From an uncultured bacterium (GTDB lineage Bacteria > Verrucomicrobiota > Kiritimatiellia > RFP12 > UBA1067), in NCBI GenBank assembly GCA_902761035.1, contig CACWIW010000008.1, positions 1 to 64,000 of the forward strand: DNA of 64,000 nucleotides. Direction: 5' to 3'. Below the pieces are notes generated by a model that did no database searches, was not told the origin of the DNA, and was given only the letters and a program-made list of their open reading frames with translations. A program made the translations under genes and the position numbers. Each line of letters starts with the position of its first letter. The first letter of the stretch is position 1. Below are positions 33,515 through 41,772 of this stretch, in pieces.

Positions 33515-33581
33515 CGCAAAAATGAACGGTTGCAAGCGATTTTAAGCAATCTTACACTATCAAACAATGTAAAATACAAAA

Positions 33582-33618
33582 AATGCAATAAAATCAGTCC
33601 TCCGACCAATGTCGGAGG
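33582..33618 (-). terminator. Terminator of the Cmr operon
   Basis: The stem CCTCCGAC/GTCGGAGG (33599-33606 with 33611-33618) has a 4-base loop and is followed on the minus strand by T-rich sequence. It lies 38 bp beyond the stop of the last CARF gene. Confidence 0.75.
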
Positions 33619-33655
33619 GCTGTATTTTTCTTTTTCGTCTTTACACTAAATAATG

Positions 33656-34732
33656 TTATTTGTCTTTTGGTGATGCCCTGAGTTTAGCTTTGCATATCTT
33701 GCCAGAAGCGAACTCAACGTCTATCCATGTTTTACGAAACGTCAAGGCATCAGTAGTACCCCTGAAGCAATTTATTTCATCCCCCGTGCACGGGATCCAG
33801 GGATTTTTAACGTCTCGCTCTGCCGCATGTAGCAATTTATCGACAATCGCCCACATCTTCTTGCTAGTTATCTTAAACGATTTGCTTCTTGCTTGAATAG
33901 TCTTCCCATCGGCGGCAATAGAAAAAATGGTCTTCTCCGATCCTTCATACATGGTAACCCTCCTCACGTGCAACGATGACCTCCCCCCAGCGCCTTCCCG
34001 CTTCTTGCTAAGAGCAGTGTCAAGTTCATGCTCCACGACCTGGATAAGATTCTGATATGTCAGCCCTCTGCCTTCCGAACGACACTTTTTTCTCATCTCT
34101 TCCGTCCACCGTCCAATGCGAACAAAAGGCACACTGAACAGATTCACCTTGTCGGCCTCAGAAGGTGTACGCGGATAGTAAAAATCAGGAACCTTTTCGG
34201 GTCCAAGAACATGATAGACATTGTCGCCCTTCCTTGCCATGAGGCACATGCAAGTGAAGAAAAGCGCCGTCATCGTCTTGCGGCCTCCGGCAATCAGTCC
34301 ATGGACAACACATTTGTTCCCTCTGATGACTCCATCCAACACCTCAATCATCGTATCGGCAGCCCGCATGTTCGCTGCATAGGAGGGCAGATCCTTGGCG
34401 AAGTCATTGTTTTCGTTGGGGAATATCTTGAAGGACGCTTGGCCGATCTTCATCTTGTCAACGGGCTTGCCCTTAGCCTTGAGATCGGAACAGAGCTGAT
34501 TCCAAATCTTTGAGTTGTAAACATCCTTGAAGAACTTATCTTTACCCTCCGTAGTTGTCAAAATGACGATTTCATCCGGTACGATGTTCTTCTGCATCGC
34601 CAAGGCCCATACCGCCTCGGTCAGCACTGCCGGCGATATTCCCAAGATTGCGACAAGCACGTGCTTTTGCTGCGATTCTTCAGATGGCTCAGCAATAACG
34701 GCAGCAGGTTTATTCATCTTTTTCTTTGGCAT
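33656..34732 (-). CDS. CARF-domain protein, Cas_NE0113 (TIGR02584)-like, copy 2
   Basis: A 358-residue type III CRISPR accessory protein and last gene of the Cmr operon. The N-terminal CARF-like Rossmann domain has VLVAILGISPAVLTEAVWAL, VILTTTEGKDKF and the ligand-loop signature IAGGRKTMTALFFTCMCL (147-164). The C-terminal part (about 235-358) contains a possible winged helix (SFKITSKKMWAIVDKLL) but no nuclease motif. It is a diverged paralogue of the gene at 43628-44824. The ATG at 34732 is preferred over a GTG 12 bp upstream. It is AT-richer than Card1 next to it. Confidence 0.82.
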   Translation of the reverse strand: MPKKKMNKPAAVIAEPSEESQQKHVLVAILGISPAVLTEAVWALAMQKNIVPDEIVILTTTEGKDKFFKDVYNSKIWNQLCSDLKAKGKPVDKMKIGQASFKIFPNENNDFAKDLPSYAANMRAADTMIEVLDGVIRGNKCVVHGLIAGGRKTMTALFFTCMCLMARKGDNVYHVLGPEKVPDFYYPRTPSEADKVNLFSVPFVRIGRWTEEMRKKCRSEGRGLTYQNLIQVVEHELDTALSKKREGAGGRSSLHVRRVTMYEGSEKTIFSIAADGKTIQARSKSFKITSKKMWAIVDKLLHAAERDVKNPWIPCTGDEINCFRGTTDALTFRKTWIDVEFASGKICKAKLRASPKDK

Positions 34733-34778
34733 TTTATACCCCACTTTCTAAGATTTGGTTATGCCGTAGATGGCATCG

Positions 34779-35978
34779 TCATACGGACGCGACCGCCGCT
34801 CTATCCAGCAATTCGATATGCAGCTCGCGACCGCGGCTTGCCAGGCGCTTTGCCTGAAGGCCCTGCAACGGCACGAACACCGCGAGGATCTTGTGCGCGA
34901 ACTTGCCGCCGAGGCGACGGGCGGATGAGTTAACGTCCTCCAGCACGCGCGAAAGCTTGGCCTTGTCGCCGCCGCGCTTGCACGAGACGTAAAGAAGGTT
35001 GACGTTGTCGATGCCGAGGATGTCCTCCTCCATGTCCGTGCTGGACGCAACCCGGCTGCCGGCATCCACCGACCAGCGGAGATCTCGATAGCGTCCCTGC
35101 TGCGCGAGATAGCGCATCACGGCGATCTCCCACCAGTTGCCGTTGAAGAACGAGAACGGCCAGCGGGCCTCCTCCGCCGCGCCGAACAGAAGACCGGGCG
35201 GGACATTTCCGCGCGACAGGTTGAAGCCCTGGAACTTGGAAAACCATTTAGACGCCGGATAAAAACCATTGGCGCGTCTTTCCAGCAGCCCAGCCGCCAC
35301 GGCAAGCTCTCCCACGGCGTCGGGAATAGCTAGCCGCCTGGCATACAGATTCTTGTAGTAGGTCTGTGCCTGCTGGAAGCTGCGCGGCTCTTTCTTGAGC
35401 AGGTCTGCCACGGCGTCGTGGCACTTCTGCTCTGCGGCAGGGTTGCGCAGAAGGAAATCTGCGAGCGGCGCATAGCCCTTCCATTGTTTACCAGTTGATA
35501 CACGTTCCACACCGTAGGCCGTGGCGACGCCGTTTACGGTCAGTTGCCGGCTCACCTGTGAAATCGCCGTGCCATTCGGGAAGAGCGTCTTGAAGTCACC
35601 GCCGGAGAGGCCGTTGACGAACTCGCCCGTCGCCGTATCGACGTAGACGCTCGGCACCTGCGCGCGCGTCGCGGCCGCGTATGCGCCGATTGACATGAGC
35701 TTCGTGCCGCCGGTGAAATTGACCACCGCGTTGTCCGTCTCACGGATTAGCGAAAACACGGCGTCGTTCAATTCGACCATTCCAGGGTGTTCGCCCAGCC
35801 TGCGCGTGACGACGGAGGTCTTCACCCAGGCCTGGCCGTAGGCACGCTCGAGCGCAGCCGAGGCACCCTCCATGGCGGGCGTGCAGAGATGGACAATCCG
35901 ATCCGGCTTGATGGCCATCGCGGCCAGCAGATTCGGCATCGTCTCTTCGCTTACAATCTGAATGAGCGTAGCACTCAT
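34779..35978 (-). CDS. Card1/Can2-like cOA-activated nuclease (DUF1887)
   Basis: A 399-residue effector. The N-terminal CARF domain has VNFTGGTKLMSIGAYAA (86-102), the sensor for cyclic oligoadenylate. The C-terminal PD-(D/E)xK nuclease domain shows FFNGNWWEIAVM (Glu284) and EEDILGIDNVNLLYVSCK (Asp319, Lys334). Between them is a winged-helix-like linker. Card1/Can2 enzymes cleave DNA and/or RNA non-specifically when bound to cA4. Its ATG overlaps the stop of the transposase-like gene as ATGA, indicating translational coupling. Confidence 0.88.
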   Translation of the reverse strand: MSATLIQIVSEETMPNLLAAMAIKPDRIVHLCTPAMEGASAALERAYGQAWVKTSVVTRRLGEHPGMVELNDAVFSLIRETDNAVVNFTGGTKLMSIGAYAAATRAQVPSVYVDTATGEFVNGLSGGDFKTLFPNGTAISQVSRQLTVNGVATAYGVERVSTGKQWKGYAPLADFLLRNPAAEQKCHDAVADLLKKEPRSFQQAQTYYKNLYARRLAIPDAVGELAVAAGLLERRANGFYPASKWFSKFQGFNLSRGNVPPGLLFGAAEEARWPFSFFNGNWWEIAVMRYLAQQGRYRDLRWSVDAGSRVASSTDMEEDILGIDNVNLLYVSCKRGGDKAKLSRVLEDVNSSARRLGGKFAHKILAVFVPLQGLQAKRLASRGRELHIELLDRAAVASV

Positions 35979-36973
35979 CGCATTACTTCCTTTCCTTTTA
36001 TCGCCTTCAAAAGCGTTTCAAGGCTGCCGCCGGGACGGATCGTGCCCACCCACACGCTGGCCGCCTGCTTGATCACGTACTGGTTGCACCAGATCGCGCG
36101 CTGCTTGTTGACGCCCGTGCGACTTGGCACGGGCGAGCACACGAAACCCCAGCCATCCTCGCACGCCTGCGCGATTGCCGGCGGCAATGGATCCCAGATG
36201 CCACCTGGGCACACCCACACAAACGGGCGTTTGCCGCGCAGGCACTTGGCGCGCACCTCGCGCTCCTCTGGGCTTGTGAAGGTTGAGATCACGGGGCGCG
36301 CATCCCCCCGGGCGCAGTGGCCCGAGGCCACGAGATTACTCCCGCCGCAGTGGGCGGGGGCCCCGAGATTATTGCCGCGCCATTCTCGTGGTCTCGGCCC
36401 ACTGCGGCCGAGGTCTCGTGGCGCCCCGGCCACAGCGCCGAGGCAGGTTTCACTCGCAACGAATGCCACGAGGCGGCCGCTCAGCAGCTCGGCATTGCCC
36501 ACGCAATAAGTTGTTACCGCGCCGAAGCGGTCGTGATTCCAGTTTTTCGGGTTGTCGCGGAAATAGCGCCGCACATTCTCAAGCTCTTCGTGGCTTGAAA
36601 TCAAGTTGTCGTAGAAGCTCGACTGCCACAGCCGAGGGCCGATGTCGATGCTCGTTCCGGCCTTCTTCATCTCAAGGTAAAGGTGATTCGTGTAGCTCTT
36701 GAACTTGCCAAGCACGAATGAAAGCCCCACACCCTCAACCTTGACGGCCGCGTGAAAATGATTGGGCATCACCACAAACTCGTCGATGAAAAGCCCTGGC
36801 GTATGCGCGGGGTGCGAGAGCCACGCCTCGTGCACGGCCCGCCCCAGCGCGTTCAGCTCGCATTCCTCGCCCACAATCGCCCCGAACACGCTCTTGTTGT
36901 GCGCGACCTGAATGGTGACGGAAAACCATCCCCGTTCATAGTCGATGTTCGGATTGCGCAGCGGGTTGGACAT
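35975..36973 (-). CDS. REP-associated tyrosine transposase-like protein with C-terminal Rossmann/DprA-like domain
   Basis: A 332-residue protein. The first ~165 residues are a Y1 HUH nuclease of the REP-associated type: DEFVVMPNHFHAAVKV (His72, His74) and the catalytic-Tyr region LWQSSFYDNLI (Tyr121). A GC-rich low-complexity linker (about 180-228) follows, encoded by palindromic repeats. The end (about 235-332) looks like a DprA/LOG-type nucleotide-binding fold (VWVCPGGIW, CSPVPSRTGVNKQRAIWCNQYVI, IRPGGSLETLL). It lies inside the Cmr operon, 55 bp after cmr1 and overlapping card1 by 4 bp. It may be a domesticated HUH enzyme or an insertion; catalytic residues look intact. Confidence 0.78.
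   Translation of the reverse strand: MSNPLRNPNIDYERGWFSVTIQVAHNKSVFGAIVGEECELNALGRAVHEAWLSHPAHTPGLFIDEFVVMPNHFHAAVKVEGVGLSFVLGKFKSYTNHLYLEMKKAGTSIDIGPRLWQSSFYDNLISSHEELENVRRYFRDNPKNWNHDRFGAVTTYCVGNAELLSGRLVAFVASETCLGAVAGAPRDLGRSGPRPREWRGNNLGAPAHCGGSNLVASGHCARGDARPVISTFTSPEEREVRAKCLRGKRPFVWVCPGGIWDPLPPAIAQACEDGWGFVCSPVPSRTGVNKQRAIWCNQYVIKQAASVWVGTIRPGGSLETLLKAIKGKEVMR
36311..36442. repeat. Inverted palindromic repeats inside the transposase-like gene
   Basis: CGCAGTGG occurs at 36313 and 36346, and its reverse complement at 36399. CCACGAGA occurs at 36328, with reverse complements at 36384 and 36414. The block is in frame and forms the low-complexity linker of the protein. Confidence 0.8.
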
Positions 36974-37028
36974 ATAAGACGTGAATTATGAATCAACGCG
37001 AGGTTTTAGTGTGTTTGCGCAATTGTGA

Positions 37029-38138
37029 CTAGATGTCGAAACTTCTAAGATTAGGATCTTTTTTCATGGCCTCGTAAAGGGACAAGTCAACAGCCGACTC
37101 CCTCCCATCAATTTTAACCATGTCACCAAGTGGCCATTTGTAGGCCTCGGCAAACAAAACCAAACCAATCCATTTGTCATCCGATATTCGAAACGGACGC
37201 AACAGAACTGGAGACGCAAAGCGGGTGTCATCAACCGTATTCCAGGTATTGCATATCCCGCTTGAATATTTCTGTATGATTGGCAACCCAAGTGCTGGGC
37301 GAACAGTCTTTTCTGGAGCCTCGTCCAACTGCAGACCAATGTCATGGTCCCCTTTTGCAAAATCTTTTCCAGGACCAGTGTTTCTTGCATTACTGGGGCC
37401 GAATGATCGCCAAGATTTATACCAATCTGAAAGTGCGACAATGGTTTCGTCTGAGGATTTCCGTTCGTTAGGAAGCTTACAAATCAGTAACCTTTTCTCA
37501 CTAACGGCAAAGTAACTGAAAGCCTCGTTCAATGGCATGGGAAGATCCTTATTGAACGCGATGGCCCCCATGCATCTTCTTGAACGTGCTCCTAACGCTC
37601 CTAAGGCTCCCCAAATCGTTATCAAGGACAAAAACTTCTGAAACTCCCCAGCGTTTCCCCGCCACACAATTCTGATGGAAAAAGCATTCTTCTGCGGGAG
37701 GAAATACCCCTTGCTCCGAGAATCTCTCTCATTTGTATCTGGCCTCAGCGGGAAAAGGAAATATCCCTTACTTTCTGCTTCATGGTCAGGCCGGATGCCG
37801 GTCTTCTTTGTCCGAGCAACATATTTTCCATTGTTATTGCGTTCCCAATCGTCAATTCCAAGATCTACAGAATTACCAATATGCGACTCAGCAGGAGATC
37901 GAAGCACTTGAATTGAAAACAAGCTTTTAACTGGCGAACGCCCTGCTGCGCCGCCAAAAAGAGCAGTCTCCTGATCCCGTATGCTTCTGTTTGAATCCTT
38001 GAATCCACCCAATAGTCGAAACCACCAGCGAAGCTGGCCCCTGACGGATGATGCGCGGATTTCTGGATTACCATCTTGTTCCGCTCCATCGGCAATCATT
38101 AACGAAAGGATGTCGAATGAAAGTTCAATCGTCTTCAT
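37029..38138 (-). CDS. cmr1: Cmr1, type III-B RAMP subunit
   Basis: A 369-residue Cas7-like subunit that caps the crRNA 3' end of the Cmr complex. The start MKTIELSFDILSLMIADGAEQ is followed by the hallmark IRASSVRGQLRWWFRLLGG and later RRCMGAIAFN and PVLLRPF. The ATG at 38138 overlaps cmr6 by 14 bp. Codon composition is AT-richer than the flanking chromosome. Confidence 0.9.
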   Translation of the reverse strand: MKTIELSFDILSLMIADGAEQDGNPEIRASSVRGQLRWWFRLLGGFKDSNRSIRDQETALFGGAAGRSPVKSLFSIQVLRSPAESHIGNSVDLGIDDWERNNNGKYVARTKKTGIRPDHEAESKGYFLFPLRPDTNERDSRSKGYFLPQKNAFSIRIVWRGNAGEFQKFLSLITIWGALGALGARSRRCMGAIAFNKDLPMPLNEAFSYFAVSEKRLLICKLPNERKSSDETIVALSDWYKSWRSFGPSNARNTGPGKDFAKGDHDIGLQLDEAPEKTVRPALGLPIIQKYSSGICNTWNTVDDTRFASPVLLRPFRISDDKWIGLVLFAEAYKWPLGDMVKIDGRESAVDLSLYEAMKKDPNLRSFDI

Positions 38139-39183
38139 ACCGCTCTCCAAACTCCTTGAACATTCTGTTAATACCGTCTTGCCACTCACCACCTATTTTA
38201 ATCTTGTATCGACTTAAGAACTGGCAGAAAGCACGTTTCCGCTCGTCCGTGTCAATAATGATCTTTCCCTTCTTGTAGTCTTTTTTCAATGCTTCTGTAC
38301 GTGGTTTTCCTTCTTTCAAATAAGTATCGCCAAGGTCTTTCAGAAAAGACTCGTCAATGGAGATGTCAGTCTTATCCTCAGGAATGTCAAACCACCCGTA
38401 TCCGGCAGCTGTCTTAGCGCCGATACCGTTAATCGACAATCCCGCTTTCAACCATTTTACGGCTAAATTGAAATTCTCGTCTGAAAGATTTTTAAGACGA
38501 AGAACTCGAAAACAAAATTCCGTACCAGCCTTTACAGTTGGGAAATAACAAAGATTTGGGTTCTCATTGTCGAGTGCCGCATCAATATTACCCGCATAGT
38601 ATTTCCGATGGTGCACATTGAGGATGTCAATTTCCGTCTCAGCCCTGCCCGTTGGAAACGCCTCAAAGAAGCAAACCTTCCCTGTTTTTTTAACTTCCTT
38701 GCCAATAGCCTTTCCCAAATACATGTCAAGGCAGTCGTCATTTGTCGGATAACCGAATATCTCTGCTATTGCCAGTGCTTTTCTTCCTTTTTCCGTGTCA
38801 TCTTCCTCGTCATTCCAATCACACCATCCCGCATGTCTGGCAATACCCTTGATTGCTGACCCTGGAATAAAAGGAAATCCAAAATTACGGTGTAGACAAA
38901 GCCCCGCATTTTCAAGTACTCCGCCTGCCGAGTTTACGATGAGGCGAGCCCCAAGTCTAGCCTTGAAAACCTTGCACCGCGCCTCATCGCCGAAATCTTC
39001 GCGCCAAGCATTGTCCGGAAGCTGGTATTGGTTGATATTGTTAACGATTAGGCTGATTTCACCCTTTTTAGCATCGTCCTCATCAACCCCTTTTTGGGAA
39101 ATGTTGGCAAATTTCGTAATCCGCAGCGATGGTGACTGAATCGCAAAATTGGCACAGATTGATTGCAACCTAGTCCTGTACAT
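38125..39183 (-). CDS. cmr6: Cmr6, type III-B RAMP subunit
   Basis: A 352-residue RAMP protein with RLIVNSAGGVLENAGLCLHRNFGFPFIPGSAIKGIARH, the Gly-rich family signature, and INGIGAKTAAGYGWF near the end. It caps the backbone with Cmr1. It overlaps cmr5 upstream by 14 bp and cmr1 downstream by 14 bp, a tightly coupled operon. Confidence 0.92.
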   Translation of the reverse strand: MYRTRLQSICANFAIQSPSLRITKFANISQKGVDEDDAKKGEISLIVNNINQYQLPDNAWREDFGDEARCKVFKARLGARLIVNSAGGVLENAGLCLHRNFGFPFIPGSAIKGIARHAGWCDWNDEEDDTEKGRKALAIAEIFGYPTNDDCLDMYLGKAIGKEVKKTGKVCFFEAFPTGRAETEIDILNVHHRKYYAGNIDAALDNENPNLCYFPTVKAGTEFCFRVLRLKNLSDENFNLAVKWLKAGLSINGIGAKTAAGYGWFDIPEDKTDISIDESFLKDLGDTYLKEGKPRTEALKKDYKKGKIIIDTDERKRAFCQFLSRYKIKIGGEWQDGINRMFKEFGERYEDD

Positions 39184-39667
39184 CTGTAGTCTCCCCTGTT
39201 TTCTCGTCTGGCTTGGCGAATCGGCGTAAATAGTTGAGATAGCGGAGTGCTTCGTCCGTTACCATGCGAAGGACCTGAGCGGGATTGCTAGGATTATTGC
39301 AAAGCCCCATAAGAAAATCTCTCAAATTTCCATTACAGTGTCCTTTATCTTTTTTTGTTTCCCGCAGGTCTTTCATCACAGAAAGGAATGTATTGGCGTA
39401 TCCACATCCTTCAAAAGGGTCCGTCTTTCCCTCTTTGTCCTTCTTTGGTTTCGTGTTGCGATAGTAACCATCGTCAACGTCTACTTTGAACTTTGCATCG
39501 TTGACGCTCTCAATTGCAAATGCAAGAGCAGCGAGGAATCCATTCTGGACAATCATTGCTGGAACCTTCTTGGCGACTGCCCGACCACCTTCGCTTCCAG
39601 TACCAATCTTTTCTGCTGCGTCCAGAGCAATCTTCGCGCGAATCTGTTCAAGGTTACGTCCGTTCAT
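39170..39667 (-). CDS. cmr5: Cmr5, small helical type III-B subunit
   Basis: A 165-residue helical protein opening MNGRNLEQIRAKIALDAAEK, with KKVPAMIVQNGFLAALAFA and a C-terminal SNPAQVLRMVTDEALRYLNYLRRFAK. These match Cmr5, which lines the minor filament of the complex. It sits between cmr4 and cmr6. Confidence 0.9.
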   Translation of the reverse strand: MNGRNLEQIRAKIALDAAEKIGTGSEGGRAVAKKVPAMIVQNGFLAALAFAIESVNDAKFKVDVDDGYYRNTKPKKDKEGKTDPFEGCGYANTFLSVMKDLRETKKDKGHCNGNLRDFLMGLCNNPSNPAQVLRMVTDEALRYLNYLRRFAKPDEKTGETTDVQD

Positions 39668-39680
39668 CCCTGTACCTCCT

Positions 39681-40514
39681 TCACTTCATTACAACACTGC
39701 ACCAGCCAAGGCCGGTCGTCATATCTGCGCCAAACTGGAGTAGATTTTTTTCGGCTTCGAGTTTCGCGCTAAGCTTTTCAAAGTCATTGGAGCTGCGCGA
39801 GTTGAATACTGCATAGAACATCGTCTCGCTCGGAACATTCTCCTGACTGAACAGAGCCCCATTGGCAACAACACCTGATGCGTCGTCGATGCGGTTATGA
39901 TTCGCGATTTCGCAGGCGTTCTCGGCGAAATAGGCGAAAAGTTCGTCGCTGACAATTGAGAGACGGTTCTGAATCTCATCCTTCCATGTAGGCTCATCGG
40001 AAAGATTTTTGAACTCGTCTATAATGTCTTGCGGAACCGTTTCATCAGAGGCAAGCGGGTACTCTTCAAAAACAACATTGCCGTCAATTTTGAGGCACTG
40101 TGGAGCCACTGCGCTGTCGTTCGTGACATCGACTGCCGAAAGGGACTTGTGCGCATCGGCTGCAAACCGCTTCAACGCAAGAGGACAGGTGATCCATGCG
40201 AAGCAATGCTTGGCACTTCTCACAGGAAACGCCAAAAGCTTCCCCTCACCAATCAAAAGCGAACCGGCGTGTGCAACATCTGCGGATTCCGCCCCCAACA
40301 ATTTGACACCATCCTTATCATCGCGCTTGGGATTTTGTGGATCACTCCAATCAAGCCACAGATCCGCGAGCACGCCCTTGATGGCGCTGCCGGGGATGAC
40401 AGGAAAGCGCGTGTGGCGCTCGCGCGCGACCGGCTGGTCGACCGCGCCGACGGAGGAACCGCAGCCCACATGCAACGGGGTGCGGGTGAATATGGTCATG
40501 AGTTTCGTGTTCAT
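39681..40514 (-). CDS. cmr4: Cmr4, Cas7-type backbone and target-RNA nuclease
   Basis: A 277-residue Cas7-like backbone protein. MTIFTRTPLHVGCGSSVGAVDQPVARERHTRFPVIPGSAIKG is the family N-terminus, including the loop Asp in GAVDQP that cleaves target RNA at 6-nt steps. The Gly-rich end is FGADMTTGLGWC. The ATG at 40514 follows AAAAAGGAAAAACA, which distinguishes it from an upstream in-frame ATG. Confidence 0.93.
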   Translation of the reverse strand: MNTKLMTIFTRTPLHVGCGSSVGAVDQPVARERHTRFPVIPGSAIKGVLADLWLDWSDPQNPKRDDKDGVKLLGAESADVAHAGSLLIGEGKLLAFPVRSAKHCFAWITCPLALKRFAADAHKSLSAVDVTNDSAVAPQCLKIDGNVVFEEYPLASDETVPQDIIDEFKNLSDEPTWKDEIQNRLSIVSDELFAYFAENACEIANHNRIDDASGVVANGALFSQENVPSETMFYAVFNSRSSNDFEKLSAKLEAEKNLLQFGADMTTGLGWCSVVMK

Positions 40515-40549
40515 TGTTTTTCCTTTTTCTGTTGCCAATTGTTACTTTT

Positions 40550-41764
40550 TTAAACCTTAAATGCCACTGGTGCAGGAACGTAAGAGCACACACCGAGGCC
40601 AAATCCTTTTTCGCCCAAATCGGACAGTGGCTTCAAGTTGAGCGCTTCAACAAGCTTCGACGCTTCGTCTGTCGTATTGCATTTAAAGACGTATGACGAC
40701 CCTGCGGGTACAGCCAACTCAGTCGGCTTCTCTTGTCCAAGGGAGTCGTAGCCTGAAAACGCAATGGCCTTGCCGATGCATGCCGCGATCAACGTTGCCG
40801 TATCAAACGGTTTGCACTCTTCCTTCATGCGCGCACGGTAGGTCGCGCGCGACTCACCAAGACGTCGCAGTACCTTACTCATGGGAATCATCACTTTCCC
40901 CGTGTAAGTTCCTTTCTCGGACTTCTCTAGCCAGTTTGGATACCATCCCCCCACGAACAATGCAGGAGTCAGAAGCGTCCAGCGGACAAAGCAGCTCGGC
41001 TCTCCGTGAGGAAGGGTCGCCAGCTTTTCGCGCAGGTCAATGTCCGTATCCATGAACCGGACCAATCCGCCTTGTCCGCCGAAACGTACCATGTGACCTG
41101 AAAGATTTTCCGACAGCTCAGTTTCAATTTCGCAGAGCATACGAACGTCTTTGCATAAACGCAAGTATTCAGCTTCGTACTGTCCACTCTCATATCGGTT
41201 TTCAATCCGGCGCGACGCGCCTGTCGCAGGATCAAGCGTCGTCCCGACACGTGGCTCAACGCCGTAAAGCTTCTTGTCAACATTCTCCGGCTCGTCCGGC
41301 TCCTTCTCTCCTTTCCCCTTCCCGACTTCGCCCTTGAGGTAACGCTCATAATCCTTGCAGTTGATCCAGCGGGGATACGACTTCTTCTCAACAACGCGAT
41401 CGGCGAATCCGGCCTGAAGCGGTTTAGCAATGTCCGTCACGCCGATGCCGTCGTCGAATTTGATTAATGCCATGTCCCAGTCAAGCGGCATCGGCAAATA
41501 GATTTCTCCGTGTAACATAGGGAATGGACCCATCACATGCAGATCAGTGACTCTGCCGTACCAATCGCTTTCCGGCGCATTTGGATTCCTCAAAAGCTCG
41601 TGGATTGCGGCGCTGAAAAGCTGGTCGGGACGCGGCCAGTTTGCGCCATGTCCGACATTGAAGACATCTTTTTTACGATCCTTGTCGACATCCATCGGAC
41701 GCCCATCCCGGAAGAACAGCACGTCGCGTGGTTCAAGTTCAAAGCATTTCTTTCCCATTTTCAT
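40550..41764 (-). CDS. cmr3: Cmr3, Cas5-type subunit
   Basis: A 404-residue Cas5-like protein that anchors the crRNA 5' handle. The family opening FELEPRDVLFFRDGRPMDV is clear, as are WPRPDQLFSAAIH and the C-terminal GEKGFGLGVCSYVP. The start follows AGGAG at five bases. It lies 8 bp after cmr2. Confidence 0.92.
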   Translation of the reverse strand: MKMGKKCFELEPRDVLFFRDGRPMDVDKDRKKDVFNVGHGANWPRPDQLFSAAIHELLRNPNAPESDWYGRVTDLHVMGPFPMLHGEIYLPMPLDWDMALIKFDDGIGVTDIAKPLQAGFADRVVEKKSYPRWINCKDYERYLKGEVGKGKGEKEPDEPENVDKKLYGVEPRVGTTLDPATGASRRIENRYESGQYEAEYLRLCKDVRMLCEIETELSENLSGHMVRFGGQGGLVRFMDTDIDLREKLATLPHGEPSCFVRWTLLTPALFVGGWYPNWLEKSEKGTYTGKVMIPMSKVLRRLGESRATYRARMKEECKPFDTATLIAACIGKAIAFSGYDSLGQEKPTELAVPAGSSYVFKCNTTDEASKLVEALNLKPLSDLGEKGFGLGVCSYVPAPVAFKV

Positions 41765-41772
41765 GTCTCCTA

